15,759 nt of DNA, taken from the NCBI GenBank assembly GCA_040905285.1, contig JBBDRV010000231.1, positions 1 through 15,759 of the forward strand. The letters run 5' to 3'. The position numbers were made by a program, and so were the translations under genes. Of the stretch, positions 1 through 7,039 are shown in pieces. The DNA is from JBBDRV01 sp040905285 (GTDB lineage: Bacteria; Bacteroidota; Rhodothermia; Balneolales; Balneolaceae). Every line of letters starts with the position of its first letter. The first letter of the stretch is position 1. The notes below the pieces were generated by a model that was not told the DNA's origin, did not search any database, and was given only the letters and a program-made list of their open reading frames with translations.

Positions 1-1255
1 TGGGAATGGTGAATATCAATACAAACCCCGCACCTACAATCATTCTTGTACTGTCTGAAACAGCTGCCCGAACCTCTGAAATGCTCATTTTGTGTAAAAA
101 TATGGTAATGACACCAACGATGAACAGGATGGTTCCCGGAAGGTACAAAGGGGTGCTCACGGCGGAGATTGTAGATCCGAGTATCTCCTGCCAGCCAACC
201 TCAAAGCTCAAAAAGGCTTCCCGGATCGGAAGTTGATGCAGCCTGCTCAGAACCAGCAGCAGAGCCAGCAGCAGATAAGGGACCCAGGCTCTCGTGAGCG
301 TCAAACCCGGCTTCCTCACCTCTTGATCCGCTCCCACCGTCAGAGATCCGATCCAGGTGGCCGGCCAGCTCCTTTCCGGCGGGAAATCCCACCGGTCATC
401 CGGAAGAAGAAACCCGCGGTTTGCCGCATACGTCACGATGGGAAGACCGACGAGGGCTCCGATCAGGGACGGAAATTCCGGCCCTAAAAAGAGGCCCGTA
501 AGAACATAGGGGACGGTAAAGGCCAGCCCCCCAAAGAGTGCAAACGGAAGAATCGGCAGACCTTCCCTCCAGGATCGGTTTTTACCGAAGAAACGGGTCA
601 TCATAAAAACCATCAGCAGAGGCATCAGAGTGCCGACAATAGCGTGCAGAATGGCAACGCGGGAGGTTACGATCAGCAGATAATCCATCATGGAGATGCC
701 TGCGGACGCCAGCTGCAAACCCACTTCCGCACTTTCCAGTCCGGCCTGCACGCCGATGAGTATCGGAGTCCCGACGGCCCCGAAGGTCACGGAGGTACTT
801 TGCACCATCAAACCCAGCATGACGGCGGCAAAGGCCGGATACCCCAGAGCCAGCAGCAGGGGGGCAACGATTGCGGCAGGAGTCCCGAAACCGGCGGCCC
901 CTTCCAGAAACGACCCGAATAGCCAGGCGATAATGACCACCTGAACTCTCCGGTCCGAGCTGACGTCGGCAAAGCTCTGCCGAATCAGACTGATTCCTCC
1001 CGAGTACTTCAGGAAATTCAGCAACAGAATGGCGCCGAAAATAATCCAGAGGATATCGAACGTGATAAACAGTCCCTGTACAGATGAAGCAACGATATTG
1101 AGAAAAGAAAAATCCCATACAGTATATGCGACAATGATTGTCACACCCAGGACAACAGGCATGGCAATTTTCGCTGCAATTCGGAAAACGACCAACAGAA
1201 TGCCGGCAAGCAGGATCGGCAAAAAAGCCAGAAACGCGAGAGTGATTAGTGACAT
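1..1255 (-). CDS. LctP/GlcA-family lactate or glycolate permease (3' end cut by window edge)
   Basis: This is an inner-membrane 2-hydroxyacid:proton symporter of the L-lactate permease family, which includes LldP/LctP (lactate) and GlcA (glycolate). Reading the minus strand from the ATG at 1255 gives 418 codons without a stop, all strongly hydrophobic. The family hallmark GSFLEGAAGFGTPAA lies at residues 114-128 and a second conserved stretch, TSVTFGAVGTPILIG, at 154-168. Many membrane segments follow, with a short polar loop near residues 285-320. Family members are about 550 residues, so roughly the last quarter is missing at the left edge. An in-frame TAG a few codons upstream rules out a longer start; the ribosome site is weak. 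The gene lies 263 bases after the FAD/Fe-S dehydrogenase on the same strand, so it probably supplies that enzyme's substrate. The sequence alone cannot separate lactate from glycolate; the malate synthase two genes upstream favours glycolate. Confidence 0.9.
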   Translation of the reverse strand, partial: MSLITLAFLAFLPILLAGILLVVFRIAAKIAMPVVLGVTIIVAYTVWDFSFLNIVASSVQGLFITFDILWIIFGAILLLNFLKYSGGISLIRQSFADVSSDRRVQVVIIAWLFGSFLEGAAGFGTPAAIVAPLLLALGYPAFAAVMLGLMVQSTSVTFGAVGTPILIGVQAGLESAEVGLQLASAGISMMDYLLIVTSRVAILHAIVGTLMPLLMVFMMTRFFGKNRSWREGLPILPFALFGGLAFTVPYVLTGLFLGPEFPSLIGALVGLPIVTYAANRGFLLPDDRWDFPPERSWPATWIGSLTVGADQEVRKPGLTLTRAWVPYLLLALLLVLSRLHQLPIREAFLSFEVGWQEILGSTISAVSTPLYLPGTILFIVGVITIFLHKMSISEVRAAVSDSTRMIVGAGFVLIFTIP

Positions 1256-1518
1256 AAACCCCGACCTGTAAGAATGAGACTAGGACAATTCCCTACGTAA
1301 TAAAACCTCCTTCGTCATCCGGACCTCCACGATTGACCCTGCGAACCGCGACCTCCGGGACCAGCCCGCGCTGCACGCCGGGTCCGAAACCTCGTACATG
1401 GTGTCCTGACGGGCTTTGGATCCGAAGCCAGGCCACAGCACGCCGGGTCCGAAACCAGGTTCGGGAACACCGGATATTGAAGAAAACTTCTGATTTTTCA
1501 AAACTTCCGGAGTAAATC
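1256..1518. repeat. GC-rich intergenic spacer with repeated motif, probably a dispersed repeat element
   Basis: This 263-base gap separates the dehydrogenase from the permease. The 19-base word GCACGCCGGGTCCGAAACC occurs exactly twice, at 1373-1391 and 1438-1456. Between the copies, 1412-1429 (GGCTTTGGATCCGAAGCC) is a near-perfect palindrome and resembles a diverged, inverted relative of the same core. The stretch GGTTCGGGAACACC at 1458-1471 is another related piece. The block from about 1313 to 1475 looks like a mosaic of degenerate intergenic repeat units rather than a gene. A short minus-strand frame overlapping the dehydrogenase stop (GTG at 1522) crosses it, but its translation is merely repeat-derived. 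Confidence 0.55.
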
Positions 1519-4386
1519 TCACTGGCGGACCTGTATGGCTTCTACCCAGTGCCTCGGTTTTACACCGGTAAAATGCTCAATCTGATGACGACAACTGAAG
1601 CCGTTGGCAATCAAAAGAGTCCCCTCCTTCATCCTTCTTACTGCCGGAAACAGAACCATCTCCCCGATTTTTTCCGACAGGTCATAGTGCTCTTTTTCAT
1701 AGCCGAAAGATCCCGCCATCCCGCAACAACCCGACGGAATCTCTTCCACCTTCCGGCCGGTTTTTTCATCGATGATTTTCATGGTATCCGTCCCGTACAG
1801 AGCCTTTTGATGACAATGCCCGTGAATAAGAAGATCTCCTGCAACAGATTCGAACTCCCCGGAGAGAGCGCCCTTCTCCATTTCCCCGGCTAAAAAAACA
1901 TCGATCATCACCACCTGTTCCTGCAAGCGGGCTGCGAGCTTTTCATCTTCTATCAGATCGGGAAAATCGTCATTCAGAGCCGAAGCACAGCTGGGCTCGC
2001 AGACCACGATTTTCAACCCCCGGTCGAGAAATCTCCGCAGGCCTTCGATCGTACCGGCTCCCTCTTTTTTTGCCTGACGTAAAAATCCGTGTGAAATTTT
2101 CGGTCGCTGGCAACATCCGGTGTTGGCCAGCAGCACTTCGTATCCACACGAATTCAGCAACCGGAGAGCCGCAATTCCGATATTCGGTTCATGGAAATTC
2201 AAATACGTATCCGCAAACAGAACCACTTTTTTTGAGCTCATGTACGAGTTGTTTTTCTCAAACCACTTGTCAAACGGCTCCCGGGTATAGGCGGGCAGTA
2301 TTCTCCTTTTGTCGAAACCGGACAGCGACTGCAGCGCCGAGCGGAACAATTTCTTTTTTTGGACAAAGTTCGCGATGCCGGAAAAGGTTCCCGACAGGCG
2401 GGAAGCCGCTTTGGAAGAGCCTCCGATCATCCGGTCCCGCACGGTAATGCCGTGCTCATCATAATACATTTGCAGAACGTCACTCTTCATTCTGGCCATA
2501 TCCACGTTGCTGGGACATTCCGACTTGCAGGCTTTGCAGGAAAGACAGAGATCCAGGACCTGGTGAAGACGCTCTCCCGCGAGACCATCCTCGTCGAGCT
2601 GACCGGACATCGCCAGTCGCAGGGCATTCGCCCGTCCCCTCGTCGAATGCTCCTCATCCCGGGTCGCTTTGAAGCTGGGGCACATGGTTCCGCCCAGCAT
2701 CTTTCTGCACTCGCCTACCCCCGTGCACATATGTACGGATTCCCTGAAACTGCTTTCGGCCCGGTACTGAAACTCCGTCTGTACCGGCCGGTCGGCATAG
2801 CCCGTACCGTAACGGAGATTGGAGTCCATACCGGGAGCATTCACGATTTTGCCGGGATTCATCAGGTCTTCCGGATCAAACAGGTGCTTGACCTCCCTGA
2901 AAGTATTGTACAGACGAGTCCCGAAAAAACGCTCGTTAAAAGCACTTCGGACCAACCCGTCTCCGTGTTCCCCACTCCAGGACCCGCCATATTTCATCAC
3001 CCGCTCAAACACTTCTCCGGCAATACTTTTCAGGTTTTCAACATCACCCGCCTGACGAAGGTCCAGAATCGGTCTGACGTGAATCACTCCCACACTGGCG
3101 TGGGCATACATCGACACGTCTGTATTGTGCTTCCTGCATATTTCCAGTACCTCCCCGATGTAGTCCGGCAGGTCATCCGGAGGGATACAGGCATCTTCAA
3201 TAAACGGCAGCGGCTTTTTTTCGCCGCTCAACCCCAGCATCAGCCCCAACCCTTTTTTCCGGACAATCCAGACATCTTCATATTCTCTTCCCTCGGCAAA
3301 CACCGGATAGGAATATCCCAGACCCGTCTTTTGCAGGTGTTGAACCATTTCCGCGGGCTTTTCCATCACCTCCCCGGCAGTATCCGCATAGAATTCCGTG
3401 ATCAGTACGGCGGCAGGATCCCCCTCGATAAAATGGCAATGACGGCTCGTCGTCAGATTTTTCCGGCTTAACCTCAATACCGTTCTGTCCAGTATTTCGA
3501 TGGCAGCCGGTTGAAAATCGAGCATGGAACTCACCGCCCGCAACGCCTCGTCGAGTTCGGAAAAATGAACAACCGCGACAGATTTGAATGCCGGAAGGGG
3601 TTCAAGATTGATTTTTACTTCGAGAATGGTTGCCAGGGTACCTTCGCTGCCGGTGATCAGTTTTGACAAATTCCAGGATTCGCTGTGAATGAACTCATCC
3701 AGATTATACCCGCCAACCCTCCTCATCACTTTTGGGAAGCGCTTCTCGATCTCCTCCCGGTTCTGTTGAACAATGGCAGAAAACCGACTGTAGATCTCTC
3801 CTTCCCGTGTTATTTGCTGTGCCTTTTCCCGGACGGCCTCCAGCGGAAGCTCTTTCAGCAAGAGCTCTGTTCCGTCCGTCAGCAGAATCCTGGCTTCGAG
3901 TATGTGATCGACCGTTTTGCCATACAGAATGCTTTTGGTCCCGGATGAATTGTTTCCGACCATTCCGCCGATATTGGCCCGGCTGGACGTCGCCGGATCG
4001 GGAGCAAAATGCAGGTGATAGTTTGACAACTCCTCATTCAGCTCGTCCCGGACCAGGCCGGGCTGAACCCGTGCCCATCTCTCCTCTTCGTTGATTTCCA
4101 GAATCCGGTTCATATACTTCGAAAAATCCAGCACCAGCGCTTCACCGACAGTCTGTCCCGCCAGACTGGTTCCACCTCCCCGCGGCAGAATGTTGATCTT
4201 GTTCCTGCGGGCGGTTTCAACGGCGATTTTAACATCGGACTCGTCCTTCGGCAGTACAATCATCAGAGGTTCGATCTGATAGATGCTGGCATCCGTCGAG
4301 TACATCCCCAACGAATATTTATCATCCAGAACATCTCCTTTCATCCGGGCCTTTAACTCAGAGACAGCAGCTTGTTTTTTATCCAT
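1519..4386 (-). CDS. FAD-binding and Fe-S 2-hydroxyacid dehydrogenase (D-lactate/glycolate dehydrogenase, GlcD-GlcF fusion type)
   Basis: This 955-residue enzyme combines flavin and iron-sulphur modules to oxidise a 2-hydroxyacid such as D-lactate or glycolate and pass electrons on, probably to the quinone pool. The PCMH-type FAD domain (about 35-215) shows PRGGGTSLAGQTVG at 68-81 and GGMVGNNSSGTKSILYGKTV at 140-159. The FAD-linked oxidase C-terminal domain (about 250-520) shows SGEHGDGLVRS at 471-481. A ferredoxin-like part follows, with cysteines at 554, 560 and 569 and then C614-x2-C617-x2-C620-x3-C624 followed by proline. The last third is a CCG domain pair with CC at 758-759, HGHCHQKAL at 855-863 and SGCCGMAGSFGYE at 886-898. 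Length and layout match single-chain Fe-S D-lactate dehydrogenases of the Dld-II type, equivalent to GlcD joined to GlcF. The ATG at 4386 has GAGG seven bases upstream. It starts 35 bases after the malate synthase stop, which implies co-transcription. Confidence 0.92.
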   Translation of the reverse strand: MDKKQAAVSELKARMKGDVLDDKYSLGMYSTDASIYQIEPLMIVLPKDESDVKIAVETARRNKINILPRGGGTSLAGQTVGEALVLDFSKYMNRILEINEEERWARVQPGLVRDELNEELSNYHLHFAPDPATSSRANIGGMVGNNSSGTKSILYGKTVDHILEARILLTDGTELLLKELPLEAVREKAQQITREGEIYSRFSAIVQQNREEIEKRFPKVMRRVGGYNLDEFIHSESWNLSKLITGSEGTLATILEVKINLEPLPAFKSVAVVHFSELDEALRAVSSMLDFQPAAIEILDRTVLRLSRKNLTTSRHCHFIEGDPAAVLITEFYADTAGEVMEKPAEMVQHLQKTGLGYSYPVFAEGREYEDVWIVRKKGLGLMLGLSGEKKPLPFIEDACIPPDDLPDYIGEVLEICRKHNTDVSMYAHASVGVIHVRPILDLRQAGDVENLKSIAGEVFERVMKYGGSWSGEHGDGLVRSAFNERFFGTRLYNTFREVKHLFDPEDLMNPGKIVNAPGMDSNLRYGTGYADRPVQTEFQYRAESSFRESVHMCTGVGECRKMLGGTMCPSFKATRDEEHSTRGRANALRLAMSGQLDEDGLAGERLHQVLDLCLSCKACKSECPSNVDMARMKSDVLQMYYDEHGITVRDRMIGGSSKAASRLSGTFSGIANFVQKKKLFRSALQSLSGFDKRRILPAYTREPFDKWFEKNNSYMSSKKVVLFADTYLNFHEPNIGIAALRLLNSCGYEVLLANTGCCQRPKISHGFLRQAKKEGAGTIEGLRRFLDRGLKIVVCEPSCASALNDDFPDLIEDEKLAARLQEQVVMIDVFLAGEMEKGALSGEFESVAGDLLIHGHCHQKALYGTDTMKIIDEKTGRKVEEIPSGCCGMAGSFGYEKEHYDLSEKIGEMVLFPAVRRMKEGTLLIANGFSCRHQIEHFTGVKPRHWVEAIQVRQ

Positions 4387-4421
4387 AGGTTTGCCTCACC
4401 GGGCCTGTGTCCGTCGTCCTT

Positions 4422-6320
4422 CTAGTCTGTACGAAAGTCGGGATTTTCCGTCACACGGATATTTTCCTTTTCAAAGCGATCCATGTACAGTTCAATCCTC
4501 TTTTTTGCCACATCCAGACTCTGGTTGTTCAGATTGATATTCAGCAGGTCGATGAACCAGGGAGCTTTCGCGTCCTCGAGTACATACACCCGGGCGATCT
4601 CATGAGAGATCGGCAATGTTGTGGTTTTCGATGAGTCAAACACATCCCTGTCGTCCGCATTCAACAACTTTTCGTACTCTTCTTCGAGGAGATTTTGAAA
4701 CAGTTCCGGGGTAAACACGTCCCCTGCCTGCCGGCCGGTTTCCGGATCGTCCTCCGTCAGTCTTGCCCCCTTGTGAACCCATTCCCAGAGAATACTCAAC
4801 CGGATTTCACCCGTCGCCATGTCTTCCATCAGATACAGAATGTCGTCATTTCCGAAGAAATCAGCCGGCTTCAGCGCCGCCGCCTGCATCCCCTGGCCAA
4901 AGGCATTTCCATACTGCAGGGCAACACTCAACAGATTGCGAGCCCCACGGATCGTCCGGGCCGCCGGTTCGAGTGCGATCAACCCCTCTTCATCCTCCCC
5001 GGTGTACGTCAGCGGCGGAAATTCCCGCCCCAGCTGATTCGGCCGGGCTTCTTTCTCCCATACGGGTCGTATGATATGGACCATTTTCCAGTGCGCAACC
5101 CATTTTCCACTGGCTCCTTCGCGCTGTTCCCGTTCTGCACCGGCCAAAGCTTTTTTCATGCTGTCCGCCACACCTTTTTCCGATCCGACCGGAATATTGG
5201 GTTCCATTCCTCCCTGCCAAAGGGCGAAATTGCCGTTCCGGTCGGGAGTGTTGACTGCACGACGCACCCGATCTTCGTAATTCCGCATATATCCGTACGT
5301 CATGGTAATTTCTTCGATATTGGGATGGACAAAGCGGTCATCCCAGCTCATGGCATCCGCCACACTGTTGATATAATCCCACCGGCCGGTATTAAACCCG
5401 ACAAAATGCCGGCCGAGAGCTGCCCGGATTTCCATCAGCTGAAAAGTCGCCTCCAGCTGTTCGATCAGCACGTACACCTTGATCAAACCTGTCTCCAGAC
5501 CGAGCTCCTGCTCAAGGGCTGTAATCATCTCATTCCAGAGCGCCGCTTCCCCGGCCGTCTGGATTTTGGGCAGATACAACACCATTGACGATCCGGCGTT
5601 TTGCAACGCTTTGTAATTATTCACCACATACAAAACCAGATCGACAAGAGAAGCTGCCGCAGCGTCGCCGGATTCATCACGAATATGACGGTCGTCGAGA
5701 TGGAGTCCCCGTACACGGAAAATTTTTGTGGTGAACTCCAGTTGCCTCTTCCAGTTCCGTACGATCTCCCGGCCGAAGAAATCGGTCGCCCAGTGGTTCA
5801 TCTCGCCTGCAACCTGTTCTGCAGCCTTTAAAAACAGCGGATCCCCGTGGATCGCAAGTTTCAGGTTGCGTTGATTGTCCAGAGACATGGTCGAAATCTG
5901 TCCGAGCGCATCCTCCCCGTCAAACATCCAGCCGTCCGCTCCTGAGAGTAACGCATACGCGACGTTCCGAATACTGCTCTCGACGGGAGCGTTCGGCTTC
6001 GCCGCCGGACCTGTTCCCTGTATCCATTGACGCTGCAAATCCCCGGGGATCTCAGAGCCTTCGAAATTCCCGTCCCGGGCATCCTGCACATGGATATCGG
6101 TGCGGGGAATGTTGCTCTCCGAATCAAGAAACCGGATTTTTCTCTGATGCTGCCGGCGTTCTTTCCTTCGTTGAAGACGCCCGGCCATCGTTTCCCGGAT
6201 CTCCCGGTTAAATCCCGTCAGACTTTGAAGAGTTGAAAGAGTTTCAGGCGTGTAAACATCCCGGTATTTTTCTCTCAGATCTCCCCTGATCCGCATTCTA
6301 TTCCGATTCATATTTTCCAT
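4422..6320 (-). CDS. aceB: Malate synthase (A type)
   Basis: Malate synthase condenses glyoxylate with acetyl-CoA to give malate, in the glyoxylate shunt or at the end of glycolate use. The family pattern is visible along the chain: an N-terminal region with EIPGDLQRQWIQGTGPA (90-106) and MFDGEDALGQ (132-141), a TIM-barrel core with VRGLHLDDRH (203-212), LYLPKIQ (248-254), VLIEQLEATFQ (284-294) and GFNTGRWDYI (308-317), then LMEDMATGEIRLS (497-509). By comparison with E. coli AceB, R204 and D500 correspond to the catalytic Arg and Asp, and E287 and D315 to the metal ligands. At 632 residues it is about 100 longer than AceB, with a basic N-terminal extension (about 45-62) and about 60 extra C-terminal residues. 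The start at 6320 has AGGAAAG upstream at a spacing of about 11. It heads the minus-strand operon. No isocitrate lyase gene is visible in the window, which fits a glycolate source of glyoxylate. Confidence 0.9.
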   Translation of the reverse strand: MENMNRNRMRIRGDLREKYRDVYTPETLSTLQSLTGFNREIRETMAGRLQRRKERRQHQRKIRFLDSESNIPRTDIHVQDARDGNFEGSEIPGDLQRQWIQGTGPAAKPNAPVESSIRNVAYALLSGADGWMFDGEDALGQISTMSLDNQRNLKLAIHGDPLFLKAAEQVAGEMNHWATDFFGREIVRNWKRQLEFTTKIFRVRGLHLDDRHIRDESGDAAAASLVDLVLYVVNNYKALQNAGSSMVLYLPKIQTAGEAALWNEMITALEQELGLETGLIKVYVLIEQLEATFQLMEIRAALGRHFVGFNTGRWDYINSVADAMSWDDRFVHPNIEEITMTYGYMRNYEDRVRRAVNTPDRNGNFALWQGGMEPNIPVGSEKGVADSMKKALAGAEREQREGASGKWVAHWKMVHIIRPVWEKEARPNQLGREFPPLTYTGEDEEGLIALEPAARTIRGARNLLSVALQYGNAFGQGMQAAALKPADFFGNDDILYLMEDMATGEIRLSILWEWVHKGARLTEDDPETGRQAGDVFTPELFQNLLEEEYEKLLNADDRDVFDSSKTTTLPISHEIARVYVLEDAKAPWFIDLLNINLNNQSLDVAKKRIELYMDRFEKENIRVTENPDFRTD

Positions 6321-6333
6321 GGATTATCAATCT

Positions 6334-6354
6334 TTCCTGTCCTGTGAACAGGAA
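6334..6354. promoter_or_regulatory. Inverted repeat upstream of malate synthase, candidate operator
   Basis: The arms TTCCTGT (6334-6340) and ACAGGAA (6348-6354) are exact inverted copies separated by seven bases. They lie 14 bases upstream of the malate synthase ATG and just downstream of the candidate promoter, where a repressor or the leader transcript could act. The site is seen in the sequence; its role is inferred. No regulator gene is visible nearby. Confidence 0.3.
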
Positions 6355-6355
6355 T

Positions 6356-6383
6356 AATTTAATTATTTTATTCAAAGTGGCAA
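6356..6383 (-). promoter_or_regulatory. Candidate promoter for the malate synthase operon
   Basis: On the minus strand TTGCCA (6383-6378) and TAAATT (6361-6356) are 16 bases apart and resemble sigma-70 -35 and -10 boxes. They sit about 36 bases before the malate synthase start, next to the 6334-6354 inverted repeat. If the host uses the Bacteroidota consensus (TTTG and TAnnTTTG), the exact boxes may differ. Confidence 0.3.
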
Positions 6384-6559
6384 TATTCTCTCACCGATCT
6401 GCCGGTTCCGAATGCGCAAAGAAGCCGGCCCCCTTAGCTTACACAACTAAATTCTGGATAAATATGAGGAACTTTACGGCTTGATCAGAAGATAATTGAA
6501 AACAGTAATCGATTGGATTGATATTTAAAAGTAGTACCTGTGCAGTACCCGACCCAAAT

Positions 6560-6599
6560 AAAAAAGCCCTAAACTGCTATTTTAAACAGTTAAGGGCTT
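6560..6599 (-). terminator. Intrinsic terminator of the tRNA gene
   Basis: AAGCCCTAAACTG and CAGTTAAGGGCTT form a 13-base stem with one mismatch around a 10-base AT-rich loop. On the minus strand the stem is followed by a run of six T. It starts 9 bases beyond the tRNA 3' end, so it ends the tRNA transcript before the malate synthase promoter region. Confidence 0.85.
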
Positions 6600-6607
6600 C
6601 GTTCATG

Positions 6608-6681
6608 TAGCGTGGGAGGGAGTCGAACCCTCGGCCTCCGGGTTATGAATCCGACGCTCTTACCACCTGAGCTACCACGCC
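6608..6681 (-). tRNA. tRNA-Met (anticodon CAT)
   Basis: The minus strand folds as a 74-base cloverleaf. The acceptor stem pairs GGCGTGG with CCACGCT (one G-T pair) and is followed by A. The D arm pairs GCTC with GAGC, the anticodon loop is TTCATAA, and the T arm is GAGGG TTCGACT CCCTC. The anticodon is CAT, so it is a methionine tRNA unless the C is modified to lysidine, which would make it tRNA-Ile2. The first acceptor pair is G-T, not the unpaired C-A typical of initiators, so elongator type is more likely. The anticodon stem has one A-C mismatch at its loop end. No CCA is encoded. A terminator follows directly. Confidence 0.92.
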
Positions 6682-7039
6682 ATCTATCATCCTTTGGATA
6701 TTCTTTTTAATATAACACTTTCACCAGCAATGGTGAAGTGCTTTTTCCCGGGAAGTCGTGCAGACTGGGCAATAGTTCGCTTTTCAACTCAACACACCCT
6801 GTCAATCCCCACTGCCGCCCGTCCGTAAAACATATACGCAAATAATCTAACTGACGTTTTTTTTCAGAATTTGTCCAGATGTCACAGAATCATGGCACAG
6901 GGGGGCTGCCGGTCAGGGCGTCGTTGAAATTATTGATCCTACGCAAATGGAAAACAATCTTTATCTTGAGGCGAATCAGGGATATTTTCAGAATTCTAAA
7001 ATTTAACTGACCCTACACAGCAGGTAAAAAAGTAAGAAG
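6682..7039. other. Intergenic region between tRNA-Met and proS with a hairpin and a coding-like remnant
   Basis: This 358-base stretch separates the divergent tRNA and proS. At 6716-6740 CACTTTCACCA and TGGTGAAGTG form a stem with one bulge, followed on the plus strand by CTTTTT; it would act as a plus-strand terminator, but no plus-strand gene leads into it here. On the plus strand the frame from 6851 to the TAA at 7004-7006 is open for 51 codons without a proper start. Its last part (from about 6914) reads like ordinary protein, ending in LEANQGYFQNSKI, and may be the tail of a lost gene. No convincing proS promoter was found. Confidence 0.4.

Noticed and set aside
1280..1522. 80-codon minus-strand frame from GTG overlapping the dehydrogenase stop
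   Set aside because: Its sequence is set by the repeat mosaic (for example PGFGPG and PGFGS pieces); no domain and no clear ribosome site.
2359..3471. 370-codon plus-strand open frame
   Set aside because: It lies antisense to the well-supported FAD/Fe-S dehydrogenase; no recognisable domain and a composition typical of a shadow frame.
4695..5588. 297-codon plus-strand open frame
   Set aside because: Antisense to malate synthase, whose motifs run across this whole stretch; no domain of its own.
6716..6745. Hairpin plus T-run as a terminator
   Set aside because: It points along the plus strand but no plus-strand gene leads into it in this window; kept only as a note in the intergenic entry.
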